Shown: piece by piece, positions 20,157-31,676 of the stretch
How the letters are laid out: each line of letters starts with the position of its first letter
Position numbering within the stretch: the first letter of the stretch is position 1
Assembly: GCF_023091745.1 (NCBI RefSeq)
Contig: NC_068913.1
Location: 34,912,501 to 34,976,500, forward strand
Source of the DNA: Budorcas taxicolor
Taxonomy: Eukaryota; Chordata; Mammalia; Artiodactyla; Bovidae
Length of the DNA: 64,000 bases
Direction: 5' to 3'
The notes under the pieces: model-generated
Database searches by the model: none
The model's input: only the letters and a program-made list of their open reading frames with translations
Told to the model about the DNA's origin: nothing
Made by a program: the position numbers and the translations under genes

Positions 20157-20343
20157 GTTTATCCCTAGAATACAAGGATAGTTCAACATAGGCAAATCAA
20201 TAGTTTATTAATTAATTCTATTAAAATGAATAAAATGGAAAATAAAAATCAGATAATCTTAAGAGATGTAGAAAAGAATTTGAGGAAATACAACATCCTT
20301 TCATAACAAAAAATTTTCAACAAATCGTATATCGAGGGAATAT

Positions 20344-20558
20344 GTTGTTCAGTCACTAAGTTGTGTCTGAGTCTGCGACCCCATGGACTGTAGCCTGCCA
20401 GGCTCCTCTGTCCGTGGGATTTTCCAGGCAAGAATACTGGAATGGGTTGCCATGTCCTCCTCCAGGGCATCTTCCTGAGCCATGGATTGAACCAGCATCT
20501 CCCATGTCTCCTGCATTCCAGGCAGATTCTTTACCTCTGCGCCACCAGGGAAGCCGTA
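20344..20558 (-). mobile_element. Bov-tA SINE in L1, with target duplication
   Basis: A reversed Bov-tA flanked by gagggaatat at 20334-20343 and 20559-20568. The 10-bp direct repeat defines the insertion site in the L1. Confidence 0.9.
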
Positions 20559-20840
20559 GAGGGAATATACCTTAACAGAATAAAGGCCATATGTCGTGAG
20601 CCCACAGCTAACATCACACTCATTGGTGAAAGATTAAAAGCTTTTTCTCTAAGATCAGGAATGAGATAAGAGTCCCCACTCTTGACTCCTAGTCAACATG
20701 GTACTGGGCATTCTAACCAGAGTTATCTGGCAAGAAAATAAATTAAAGGCATCCACATCAGAAAGGAAGAAGTTAGCTTGTCTTTGCAGATGATATGATC
20801 ATATACACATACAGAAAACCCTAAGGATTCTACCAAAAAA

Positions 20841-21340
20841 TGTCTTTCTCCCCATGGCTGCTTTCACGCAGCACAATGCCCTCCAGATACATCTGTGTTG
20901 CCACAGATGGCAGGGTTTCCTTCTTATGGCTGAACAATATTCCATTGTAAGTAGTCACTGTGTTTTCCTTATCCGGTCGTCCCTTGATGGATACTTGCGT
21001 TTCTGTATCTTGGCTGTTGTGAGTAATGTAACAGTGAATATACAGTGCTGACTTTGTTTCTTTCAGGTACACACCCAGGAGCGGAACTGCTGTATCATGT
21101 GGTAGTTCTAGTTTTAATTTTTTTTAAATGTGTTTTCTGGCTGCGCTGGGTCTTCACTGTGGCGCTCAGGCTCTCTGGTGGTGCACGGGCTTAGTGGCCC
21201 CGAAGCCGGTAGGATCCTTGTTCCCGACCAGGATCGAGAGCATGTCGCTTGCATTGGAAGTGGCTTCTCAGCCACTGGGCCACCAGGGAAGGCCCTGGTG
21301 TTTATCTCTGAGAAACCTTCACACTGTTTTCCTAATTTGA
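20841..21340 (-). mobile_element. L1 LINE fragment, reversed, split by a CHR SINE
   Basis: Reversed L1 end (cttatggctgaacaatattc, then tacacacccaggagcggaac). It resumes after the SINE with 'gaaaccttcacactgttttc'. Its orientation is opposite to the L1 immediately to the left. Confidence 0.75.
21118..21296 (-). mobile_element. CHR-type SINE, reversed, inside L1
   Basis: 'tggctgcgctgggtcttcac' to 'gggccaccagggaaggccc', inserted in the reversed L1. Confidence 0.78.
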
Positions 21341-22382
21341 AGCCACCAAAGTTGTGATAACTGGTTACAGTAGCCTTCGGAAACTAACAGAAACCTCAGA
21401 TCAGGGAAGCTAAACATGATGCGTTTATTTTATTTTACTTTTTAAAAAGAAGGGGATGAGGCTCTGAGTTGGGCTAGTGAGAAGAGGGAAGCACAGGTGG
21501 CTATGAGAAATATCCAGAGTCTATATATGAACAGTGGAGGGAGGGGAAGAAACTGGCTAGGAGAATGCTGTGACATGGATGGAGGTGAACAGCTCTTTTA
21601 GGAGGAAGATTGTTCATGTGGCTTGAAGGTGACATCGTGGTAGAAGGTTTTTTAGAGTGTGGCCCCTGGTTACCAACTAAACCCAGATGGGTCCCACTGT
21701 GTGCTGTTTGCTTGAAATCAGCTGTTTTATTTTCTTCGTTCCATCCTAGGATTACCCAGCTCTGTCCAACTTTAAACAATGACGATGATTTTTTTGTTCA
21801 CCAGAATGAACTTCTGAATTTAGGGCAAAATGTGTTTCTGTTTCCTGATGCACACAGCAGCCATTTGTTCTCAGGTCTCAGTGAGAAGAAGTGTTTTTGA
21901 GTCCTTTTTATTACTCACATCTTCATTTCAGATGCCTGCTTCTAGTTTATGAACCTTTTGAGGAAAGGACTGTGTCTTTGCATCACTTTGTTCTTTTGTC
22001 TGGCGGTGTCCTTAGGATATACTCAGTCAGGCTCAGTAAGTGTCTGCTCTTCTGCTAAGTTTTTTAAAATCTAGTATGTACCTTCCTCTCTGTTACTTTT
22101 GTTTTATCAAAAATTAAGATCTAAAAATGATTTGTTAATATAAGGTACATTAAGAGTAGTCTTATGTAAGTAAGGCCATATAGTTTCACATAAAAAATGA
22201 GGAGGGAAGCCCCTGATTACCATAAGACCTGTGGCCCAGCTCTATCTACTCTACCAAATAAAGGGGAAGCCTTTTAGGAGTTGTGTCCATAATTTTGTAA
22301 AAGAAAAAATATCTTTATGAAGTGAGAGTAGTTTGATGACAGTATGATACCAATATCAATGTCCTGGGTTTGATTTTGTATT
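21341..22382. other. Intergenic segment, nothing recognised
   Basis: No gene or repeat could be supported here. Confidence 0.4.
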
Positions 22383-22471
22383 CTCCAGGGGATCTTCCTG
22401 ACCCAGGGATTGAACCTGGGTCTTCTGCATTGCGAGCAGATTCGTTATTGTCTGAGCCACCAGGGAAGCCC
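22383..22471 (-). mobile_element. Bov-tA SINE, 5' half only, reversed
   Basis: 'ccaggggatcttcctgaccc' to 'gccaccagggaagccc'. The rest of the SINE is missing and a BovB starts immediately beyond it. Confidence 0.8.
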
Positions 22472-22477
22472 TGTTAT

Positions 22478-23578
22478 AGTTGTTCAGTTCAGTTTAGTTC
22501 AGTTCAGTCGCTCAGTCATGCGACCCCATGAATCGCAGCACGCCAGGCCTTCCTGTCCATCACCAGCTCCCGGAGTTCACTCAGACTCAAGTCCATCGAG
22601 TCAGTGATGCCATCCAGCCATCTCATCCTCTGTCGTCCCCTTCTCCTCCTGCCCCCAATCCTACCAGCATCAGAGTCTTTTCCAAAGAGTCAACTCTTCA
22701 CATGAGGTGGCCAAAGTACTGGAGTTTCAGCTTCAGCATCATTCCCTCCAAAGAAATCCCAGGGCTGATCTTCAGAATGGACTGGTTGGATCTCCTTGCA
22801 GTCCAAGGGACTCTCAAGAGTCTTCTCCAACACCACAGTTTAAAAGCATCAGTTCTTTGGTGCTCAGCTTATGGCAATCCACTCCAGTATTATTGCCTGG
22901 AAAATCCCATGGGCAGAGAAGCCTGGTAGGCTACAGTCCATGGGGTGGCAAAGAGTCAGACATGACTGAGCGACTTCACTCACTCACTCAGCTTTCTTCA
23001 CAGTCCAACTCTCACATCCATACATGACCACTGGAAAACCCATAGCCTTGATTAGACGGACCTTTGTTGGCAAAGTAATGTCTCTGCTTTTCAATATGCT
23101 ATCTAGGTTGGTCATAACCTTTCTTCCAAAGAGTAAGCATCTTTTAATTTCATGGCTGTAGTCACCATCTGCAGTGATTTTGGAGCCCCCCAAAATAAAG
23201 TCTGACACTGTTTCCACTGTTTCCCCATCTATTTCCCATGAAGTGATGGGACCAGATGCCATGATCTTTGTTTTCTGAATGTTGAGCTTTAAACCAGCTT
23301 TTTCACTCTCCACTTTCACTTTCATCAAGAGGCTTTTGAGTTCCTCTTCACTTTCTGCCATAAGGGTGGTGTCATCTGCATATCTGAGCTTATTGATATT
23401 TCTCCCCGCAATCTTGATTCCAGCTCGTGCTTCTTCCAGACCAGTGTTTTTCATGATGTACTCTGCATATAAGTTAAATAAGCAGGGTGACAATATACAG
23501 CTTTGATGTACTCTTTTTCCTGTTTGGAACCAGTCTGTTGTTCCATGTCCAGTTCTAACTGTTGCTTCCTGACCTGCT
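22478..23578 (-). mobile_element. BovB LINE with open reverse-transcriptase segment
   Basis: A 5'-truncated BovB in reverse orientation. Its 3' terminus is the ttcagttcagtttagttcag repeat at about 22484. From 23493 down to 22984 it stays open for 169 codons on the - strand and encodes the RTE reverse-transcriptase end, with the catalytic YADD motif (LRYADDTTLM) and the downstream LKLNIQKTKIMAS block. It lacks an N-terminal endonuclease and cannot be autonomous. A SINE splits it at 22871-22986. Confidence 0.9.
22871..22986 (+). mobile_element. Bov-tA-type SINE fragment inside BovB
   Basis: Forward SINE text (ggcaatccactccagtatta to atgactgagcgacttcac) flanked by ctcagctt at 22863-22870 and 22987-22994. 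BovB reads continuously once the insert is skipped. Confidence 0.87.
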
Positions 23579-24809
23579 GTTATTTAGGGAGGCTGGATGA
23601 GGGGTACACAGGACTCTACAATTTTTGCAACTTGCTGTGGGTCTATGATTATTTAACAACAAAAGGTTAAAGATAGAATCACACGGTGAAACTTAAAGCT
23701 CTGCTGCTCTTCAAGTGCTGATTATGTGGGCTAAAATGAAAAATGAGTTACTCAAGAAGTGGTGTGAGTGGAGAAGACAGGCCCTGGGGATGAAGGGACA
23801 GCATTTCAGGTGGAGGAATTTCAGCCTCTACTCTGATTTCAGTAGAGCCTTTCAGCCTCTACTTAAAAGCATTTGAAGTACACGTAGAAGGATGTTGTGG
23901 TTGGAGCTGGCTGAGCCAGGCAGAGAGTGGCAGGAAGCACTGGCCTGCTTCCTCTGGGAGCCCTACTGACAAAATGCAGTTCGGGAGTGTTGTAAGCTGA
24001 GGATCAGATCTTGAACTATGATTGCCTTTCCCTGTCAGAACCTAGCCAGTGTGCCATAGGAAGCAGCCCGAGATACGTGGGCAGGCCACATGATTTGACT
24101 CAGCAGAGCCTACAGCCATTATCAAATGGCAGCCACGTGAGGGGGTACCACAGACTGCAACCCATTCAAGCCTTTAGATGACCAGCTCCAGCTAGCACCT
24201 AACTGCATCCTCATGAGACAAGACCCACCCCGTATGCCCAGTCAATCCACAGAACCATGAGTCATAAAAACCCAGTATTTTAAGCCAATTGATAACTAGA
24301 GCGAGTAATAGCCCTTCTGAGTTGGAAAGCCTTTCACTTACCTTGAAACTTCACTAACTCTTGAAAACTGCAAAAGTATCCTGTAGGCTGTAACAACACC
24401 CTAGTCAGCATTTTGCACGTTAGAAGTCCTCACTAAGAATATCTGTTAAGTGAAAACAACAAAAGATCTGTTGATCTTAGAAAAGAGATCAGACGAGATT
24501 TTCAGGAGTGCCATCTGTAACTGTAGTCCTTTGTCCCACTTGGCACTTATAACACCAAGGTGAAAGACCTCTGCTCTTGGCGTCGGGAGGATTCAGGAGA
24601 GCAAAGAGAAAAGCGGGAATGCTCACTGATGTGTGCAAGAGGCAAAGATACATGATGAAATGTTTTCACCAGGATTCTTTCAAAAGAGCCAGTTTTGGTC
24701 ATAAGGAAAAGTGACCTTTGAATTGGAAATGGAACATTTTTGCTTTCTGTGCTAGGCAGCTCAATTTAAATGTTTTCCCTCTTATTGATTGTCGGTTGTT
24801 CTGTGGAGA
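23579..24809. other. Intergenic segment, nothing recognised
   Basis: No gene or repeat could be supported here. Confidence 0.4.
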
Positions 24810-25010
24810 AGCATCAAGGTTCTCCAGCCAGAAAACCTGGGTTTCTCTCCTGGCTGGCTGTTTGTTACACATGTCATTCTTAGGGCAAGTTACTGATTGT
24901 CTCTCAGTCTTTATTTCCTCATTGGGCCTTATGGAATTTCAATAGCTACCTCACTGGATTACTTGAACACTGGATGTTATAATATTTAGGACAATGCTTA
25001 TCAGACAGAA
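24810..25010 (+). mobile_element. MIR SINE, diverged
   Basis: 'gccagaaaacctgggtttct', 'agggcaagttactgattgtc', 'cttatttcctcattgggcc' follow the MIR order. Confidence 0.5.
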
Positions 25011-25555
25011 TATCACAAAACAACAATAATAATAATGTTGGTTGCCTTCAGGTCATGCTCTTCAGGGCCAGCTGTTCTCTTGCATGAAAAGAAAGTTCTG
25101 TTTTGTGTTTCTTCACCTAACAATTACTTAAGTGCCTATGGGCTAGATATTAGGAGCACAGTGATAAGGAGCTCACAGTTCAAGGAGGCAGGAAACAAGG
25201 TTAGTGATGTGTAGGTGCCGTTACACAAGACTTTGGGGAAGTTAAACAGAACGCCAGCACTTCTCTTGGGAGTGCTCTGAGGGTTAAAGAAGTTTCTTGG
25301 AGAACTGAGTATCGGCTTGTCAGATGGATGCTACAGGAAATCTGTGCACAGAGAGAGCGGTGTGCACATCCCCGAAGGCTGCATCGGAAGTGACTCACGG
25401 GCAGTTTCAGGTGCTGGCTTGGGCGGAGTGGGTGGTGGCCACCACAGGGATGAGGCTAGGAAGCCAGGAACTGAACCTGAAGGGCCAGGTGTGCCAGCAT
25501 AGGTGTAATTTTTTTTAATGCTTTATTTTTTTAATGGCACAATTGCTATTATTTA
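25011..25555. other. Intergenic segment, nothing recognised
   Basis: No feature could be supported here. Confidence 0.4.
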
Positions 25556-25846
25556 TTTGTGTGTTTGGGTTTTTTTAATTTTTTTTTTAATGTTTTTGTT
25601 GCTGTGTGCCGGCTTTCTCTAGTTGCAGCTCGCAGGGGCTACTCTCTATTTGTGGTGTGTAGACTTACGACTGCAGGGCCTCCTCTTGTTGTGGTTCGCA
25701 GGCTCTTGGCACACAGACTTCAGTACTTGTGGGCAGGGGCTTAATTGCTCCACAGCATGTGGGATCTTCCCGGACCAGGGATTGAACCCATGTCCCCTGC
25801 ATTGACAGGTAGATTCCCACCCACTGCTCCACCAGGGAAGTCCCAG
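25556..25846 (-). mobile_element. CHR-type SINE, reversed, long form
   Basis: 'gttgctgtgtgccggctttc' through 'ttcccggaccagggattgaa' to 'gctccaccagggaagtccc'. Confidence 0.82.
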
Positions 25847-26400
25847 AATAGATATATTTTTATTCTTGCAGTAGTTTATTTAAAATAGTGAGAGTGTTGA
25901 GATATGCCTTACTTTCAGGTGTCCACATTCCTACAAGGGTACCTGTGCAGTGAGATTTTATGAAATAAATCAGATTTAACTTCTTTGATATTTCTGTTAT
26001 GCAGATGGACATATCACCCTTTTACAAACTCCTTACCTTAAGGAAGAAAAGAACACAAACACACTATAGAGAGCTAGCTTGCTACCTTTGCACATGTGGG
26101 TAACCTGCAGGACTGCTTCTGCTATCAGAATATTTCAACCACAAGCATCAGGGGCCACAGCATCCTAGCATCTTGGGCCAGAAATCACACTGTTCTTTTT
26201 GGGAAGGAGGGGAAAGGCAAGGTGAGAGAAAGAGGGTTTTGTTTGTTCTTGTTTTTGTTTTTTGCATTCTAGTGAAGAGAGAGAGAAAACTAAACAATGT
26301 TATCAAGATCATACTTCTAATATTTATTTTATCATTAAACAATGGCATTTGAAGCTTTTCTGTTCTATCAGAATTTGAGTATGACAGTTTTTGCATTTCC
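25847..26400. other. Intergenic segment, nothing recognised
   Basis: No feature could be supported here. Confidence 0.4.
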
Positions 26401-26414
26401 CAAAGAGTGCATTG

Positions 26415-26620
26415 GGCTTCCCTGGTGGCACAGACGGTAAAGAATCTGCCCGAAATGCAGGAGACCTGTGTTCACTCCCTGGGTTGGGAAGATCCCCTGG
26501 AGAAGGAAATGGCAACCCACTCCAGTATTCTTGCCTAGAGAATTCCATGGACAGAGTAGCCTGGCTGGCTACAGTCCATGGGGTCGCAAATTATCGGACA
26601 CGACTGAGTGACTAACACTT
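26415..26620 (+). mobile_element. Bov-tA SINE with target duplication
   Basis: A forward full-length copy (ggcttccctggtggcacaga to cgactgagtgactaacactt). It is flanked by caaagagtgcattg (26401-26414) and caaagagtccattg (26621-26634), a 14-bp duplication with one mismatch. Confidence 0.93.
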
Positions 26621-26711
26621 CAAAGAGTCCATTGTCCCTATCCAATCTCCACTTATGCAAAACATGTCTGTCAGTGTGGGCAATGACCCTGCTGCTCCCA
26701 CTCTTTTTAGA

Positions 26712-26803
26712 CTTTAAATAAATGACTCGGGCAATAAGTCATTTTCCCATGGATGGTCTTTAAATAAATGACTCGGGCAGTAAGTCATTTTTCCATGCAT
26801 GGT
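26712..26803. repeat. 46-bp tandem duplication
   Basis: Two adjacent copies, 26712-26757 and 26758-26803, beginning ctttaaataaatgactcggg and differing at a few positions. Confidence 0.9.
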
Positions 26804-26871
26804 CTGTGTTGCCTGGAAGACTGGCAGTTCTTGCCAGGCTACGGCTGAACCTACCTGAATTATTTGGGAAA

Positions 26872-27085
26872 CACTCCCTGGTGGCTCAGATGGTAAAGCG
26901 TTTGTCTACAATGTGGGAGGCCCGGGTTCTATCCCTGGGTTGGGAAGATCTCCTGGAGAAAGAAATGGCAATCCACTCCAGGACTATTGCCTGGAAAATC
27001 CCATGGACAGAGAAGCCTGGTAGCCTACAGTCCATGGGGTCTCAAAGACTCGACACGACTGAGCGACTTCACTATTCACTATAAG
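26872..27085 (+). mobile_element. Bov-tA SINE
   Basis: A forward copy from 'ctccctggtggctcagatgg' to 'cgacacgactgagcgacttc'. Confidence 0.88.
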
Positions 27086-27119
27086 GCCACAATAATCTGC
27101 TTCCTTAGACTATAACATT

Positions 27120-27365
27120 TAAACTTATATTACCATATGTAAGATAGATAGCTAATGGGAATTTGCTGTATGGCTCAGGAAACTGAAACAGGGGCTCTGT
27201 ATCAACCTAGAGGAATGGGATGGACAGGGAAATGGGAGGGAGCTTCAAAAGGGAGGGGATATATGTATACCTATGGCTGATTCATGTTGAGGTTTGACAG
27301 AAAACAGCAAAATTCTGTAAAGCAGTTATCTTTCAATAAAAAATGAATTAATTAATTTTTTAAAA
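27120..27365 (+). mobile_element. L1 LINE 3' terminus
   Basis: Forward L1 3' UTR: 'gatagctaatgggaatttgc', 'gtatcaacctagaggaatgg', ending with caataaaaaatg and an AT-rich tail. Confidence 0.85.
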
Positions 27366-29455
27366 TGGTGTGAAATTGTTTGGAATCAGGGAGCCCAGGT
27401 CTGGAACTTGTACATATAAATAGAACCTAGAGAGCAATATGCTAAAGGGAAATGGTTGGGTTAAAGTGAAAAAAACAATTTTATGGGTTTCCTCTGTGAG
27501 AACAAATACTTAAGAGTGTCAAAGGCTCAATACAAAATACTGGACGTTTCATGAAAGTTCGAATTCATGAATAAATCTTTTGCATGTATTTGAATTCTGA
27601 AGGCAATTTTTTGGAGCAGCTAAAATTTTTATTGGCTATTAATGGATGGAGTTAAATTTCAAGTACCTTTTAGATTCTCAAAATTTGCATTTATGCCAGA
27701 AAGTCCACTTTGGCTGATGGTTTCACATACTAGCATTGCATATCAAGGGCAAGGTCACAGGTTAGCTTTGCAAATTCTCGGCATCAACCTACCATATGCT
27801 TTCTACACCTTTCTATGTTTCACAATATATTTCAGTTGGTTGCTTTCTTTCCTTCTCTGGTTATCAGGTTTTAACATACCTGACAGCAAGCACTTGATCT
27901 TGCCGTCTGCACATCTTGTCTGTGCTCAGTCAGGGTCTTGGCCTAGTCCATGCCTTCTGCAGAGCACTGTGTGCACCATGAGTAGACACAGCTGGGCAGG
28001 AGATGGCAGAGTCGCCAGTCTCCAGGTTCTTCCTCGAGACAAGCGCCAGATTCTTCCCTTCACCCTTGTGTGTTTGCTGTCCTCCCTTCTCTCCATATGG
28101 CTTTCCGCCCTGGGAGACTGACTTCTGTGGGTTCAGCTAAAGGAAAACCTGGGGTACGGTTGGAGGGGATCACTGCCCTTCTCAAAGCAGTTTTCTCTAC
28201 ATGACATTCATAAGTGATCTGGTACCTCCTCCCTCCCCTCACCCATGCTGGCCTGGGCAACAGCCCCCCACCCATTTGCATGGCCCCAACATACGTCCTA
28301 TCCGTTACGGTGTATCCATGATACCCTATGTTCTTCTCATACCTTTGTAAACAGTCACTGTGTTAAATCCTCCTTGAATATCCTAATTAGAGTGTGCCAT
28401 TCCACTCCATGGGACTTCAACTGATAAAAGACAGTTACAGCTATTCAAAAAGAAGCCACCATTCGTGACAAGGTAATGATTGCTTTCTGAAAACCTTCTC
28501 CATAATGGTTGTGAGTCTGGAATCCTCCCTAATCTGTTCCAGCACATATCCCGTGCACCCTTATCTGCCTGTTGCCTCAGTCGGATCATAGCTTCTTCCT
28601 TCCCAGGCTCCACTCTTCACTTTTATCTGTTTCTGTATTATTCCCTGCTTTTGGACTTTTAGAATTATTTCTTTTAGATAGAGCTTCATGCATGAGGTTA
28701 GAGAATATGAATTTTGTATTTTCAATGGATATTGTGGTCTTGGAGTGGAGGAAAGAAACGTATCTTAAAAAAGCTAAATCTTCTGTTACTATAGAACTCT
28801 CAAAACGTTGGTATCCTTCTGACCTCCGAGACAGTAGCCTGGTAGCCAGCACTTCTTAAACTTATGTGGCCAGGGAACCCTTGTTATCTAAGCACATGGT
28901 GGGCTCCTCAGGTCACAGTTTGGAAAACCTTGCTCTTTAAAATCCATCCTTTTCCACCTCCATAAATATTTATTGAACAAATATTGACAAAACTGGTCAG
29001 AACTCTCAGAGAAGGGACATGGAAGACAGGATCCGTCAGCCTTTGCTTTTCATCCATCAGTGCTTGTTGTGTCAGAATCTTGCAGGATGTGTGTGGTGGG
29101 TGGGAGGTCACCCGCACTTCCTGCGAGATTTAGTTTGAGGGACTGATTGATGGTGCTTGGATTTCAAATCAGAGGTCTTCTCCGAGCCCTTAAGCCCAGA
29201 TGATTTGTGGATGTAGTTTCTCCTCTGGGCTTTCTGTGTTGACTCCTGAACCAGCTGGGGGTAGAAGAGAAGTAGGAGAGAAGGTAGAGACTAGTGATTA
29301 CCAGGTGCTTGCAATGTGCTGGCTAAATTTAGTTCATCCGCTTTCTTTAAGGAGATCACAGTCTAGTGGGAAAAAAAAGACGTTAGAATAATTAAGGCAG
29401 TATAATAGAGCATAACATAAAACTATGAAGATCTTGTACCCTGGTTTCTCTAAGA
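27366..29455. other. Intergenic segment, nothing recognised
   Basis: About 2.1 kb without recognisable repeats. The longest open frame (159 codons, 27642-28121, +) shows no known domain and no splice context. Confidence 0.4.
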
Positions 29456-29637
29456 ATATGTATATTTATTTATTTGGCTGTGCTGGGTCTTAGTTGCAGT
29501 ATACAGTATATTTAGTTGTGCCATGCAGACTCTTAGCTGTGGTGTGAGGGATCTAGTTCCCTGACCAGGGATCGAACCTGAGCCCCCTGAGCTGGGAGCA
29601 TGGAGTTTTAGCCACTGGAACACCAGCAAAGTCCCCA
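29456..29637 (-). mobile_element. CHR-type SINE, reversed
   Basis: 'tttatttggctgtgctgggt' to 'ttccctgaccagggatcgaa' and 'ggaacaccagcaaagtcccc'. Confidence 0.82.
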
Positions 29638-30185
29638 CCCTGGTTTTTTAGCGGCGCCTCATTGTTCTACTTTGATAAGCCCTATGATTGTCAGCATTTG
29701 ACTTCATATTTTACTATAGAGTAAGTTTAAGGCCAGGAAATATCCACCTACCTGCATATTTTACATATGAAAACACAGATTTTTGTAAGTAGCCATCATC
29801 TACTAGGTGTTACTAAGAAGGTGAGAGAGTGTGGAGGAGGAGAGTGAGCAGATAAGTTAGAGAAATCTTTTAATCCAATACTTCATATCCCTTTTTCTAC
29901 TGATGAACAAATAGAAAGACTGGCTCATTTGGTTCACAATCTTCCTTTGCCTTGGCATCCAATTAGAGAAAATGGATTTTAAAAATCAAGCAGCAACTTC
30001 GAAGAAGATGGAGGAGACATATTTTTCCCTATTCTTCCTGCTAAGTACAACTAGAAACACAGAACATTATTTATAAAACAACCATAAGAATACTCGGAGA
30101 AGTGAAGAGAAGACAACCATGTCAAGGAACTTGGAATCCAAAGAAAGACATGGTGGTGAGTTCCTCATTTCTGTTTTGGCTTGTG
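29638..30185. other. Intergenic segment, nothing recognised
   Basis: Possibly some L1 5' material near 29990-30160 (gaagaagatggaggagac). Unproven. Confidence 0.35.
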
Positions 30186-30793
30186 GGGATTTTTGTTTTT
30201 CTGTAATTGAAGTATAGTTCATAATGTTGCATATCAGATGTAGAGCAAAGTGATTTGGTCATGCGTATATATATATATATATATTCTTTTTCCATTACAG
30301 TTTATTACAGTATATTTAATATAGTTCCCTGTGCTAACAGCAGATCCTTGTTGTTTATTTTGTATATAGTAATGTGCATCTGTTCATCTCATATTCCAAA
30401 TCTATCCTTCCCCTCTTTCCCCTTTGGTAACCATAAGTTTGTGTTCTATGTCTGAGTCTGTTATTGTTTTGTAAATAAGTTCATTTGTACTGTTTTTACG
30501 ATTTCACCTATAAGTGATATAATATTTGTCTTTCTCCATCTGAGTTCCTTCAATTAGTATGATTTCTAGATCCATCTGTGTTGCTGCAGATGGCATTCTC
30601 ACTCTGTTTCTGGTTGAGTAATATTCCTCTGTATATAGATTTACCACATATTCCTTATCCATTCAGCTGTCAGTGAACATTTGTTTTGCTTCCATGTCTT
30701 GGCTAAAAATCGCTGTGAACATCGGGGTGCATGCATCTTTTGATTTAGAGCTTTTGTCTTTCCTGGATGTATGGCCAGCAGTAGGATTGCTGG

Positions 30794-31002
30794 GGGGTTT
30801 CCCTGGTAGCTCAGTTGGTAAAGAATCTGCCTGCAATGCAGAAGACTCTGGTTCAATTCCTGAGTCAGGAGGATCCCCTGGAGGAGGAACCCACTCCAGT
30901 ATTCTTGCCTGGAGAATCCCCATGGACAGAGGAGCCTGGTACGCTGTATAGTCCATGGGTTGCAAAGAGTTGGACATGACTGAGCAACTAAGCACAGCAT
31001 AG
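30794..31002 (+). mobile_element. Bov-tA SINE inside L1
   Basis: A forward Bov-tA flanked by aggattgctgg (30783-30793) and gggattgctgg (about 31004-31014). The L1 text is continuous across the site. Confidence 0.9.
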
Positions 31003-31380
31003 CATGGGATTGCTGGATCATATGGTAACTATTTTTTAATTTTATTAAGGAAACTCCATACTGTTTTTCATAGTGACTGCAGCAATTTACATTCCCACCA
31101 ATAGTGCAAGAGGATTCCCTTTTCTCCACGCCCTCTCCAGCAGTTATTACTTGTGGACTTTTTGATGATGCCCATTCTGGTGTGAGGTAATAACTCATTG
31201 TAGTTTTGATATGTATTTCTTTAATAACTAATGATGTTGAGCATCTTTTCATGTGCTCCTTGGCCATCTGTTTGTCTTCTTTGGAGAAATGTCTCTTTAG
31301 GTCTTTTGCCCATTTTTTGATTGGGTTGTTTGGTTTTTTTGTTATTGAGTTTTATTCAGTGTTTGTATGTTTCAGAAATT

Positions 31381-31650
31381 AATTAAGCTCTTGTTGGTTG
31401 CATGGTTTAATCAACCAGTAATATTGTTGGTTTTATTAGCTGTTTATATGTTTTCGAAATTAAGTTTTATTAGCTGTTTATATGTTTTGGAAATTAAGCT
31501 CTTGTTGGTTGCATGATTTAATGAACCAGTAATATTGTTGGTTTTATTAGCTGTTTATATGTTTTGGAAATTAAGTTTTATTAGCTGTTTGTATGTTTTG
31601 AAAATTAAGCTCTTGTTGGTTGCATGGTTTAACCAACCAATAATAAAATT
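31381..31650. repeat. 111-bp tandem repeat inside the L1
   Basis: Units beginning aattaagctcttgttggttg start at 31381, 31492 and 31603, with exact 111-bp spacing. The last unit is partial. Each full unit contains a second, shorter internal repeat of tattagctgtttatatgttt. A normal L1 has this segment once. Confidence 0.9.
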
Positions 31651-31676
31651 TGCAACCATATTGCATGGTTGCAAAT
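31648..31676. repeat. 12-bp perfect inverted repeat
   Basis: atttgcaaccat, five-base loop attgc, atggttgcaaat. It lies at the right end of the 111-bp array. Confidence 0.9.

Larger units (their letters stand above)
19255..20840 (+). mobile_element. L1 LINE, ORF2 region, interrupted twice
   Basis: Forward L1 ORF2 text (ctatatgccaacaagttgaa, gactgaatcagaaatcacaa, ttgcagatgatatgatcata) with many stops. It is broken by a solo LTR at 19758-20156 and by a Bov-tA at 20344-20558. Sequence on either side of each insertion is collinear L1. The last part spans the reverse-transcriptase core. Confidence 0.82.

Noticed and set aside
27642..28121. 159-codon forward open frame in the intergenic region
   Set aside because: No recognisable domain, no splice or poly(A) context, and composition like the surrounding DNA.
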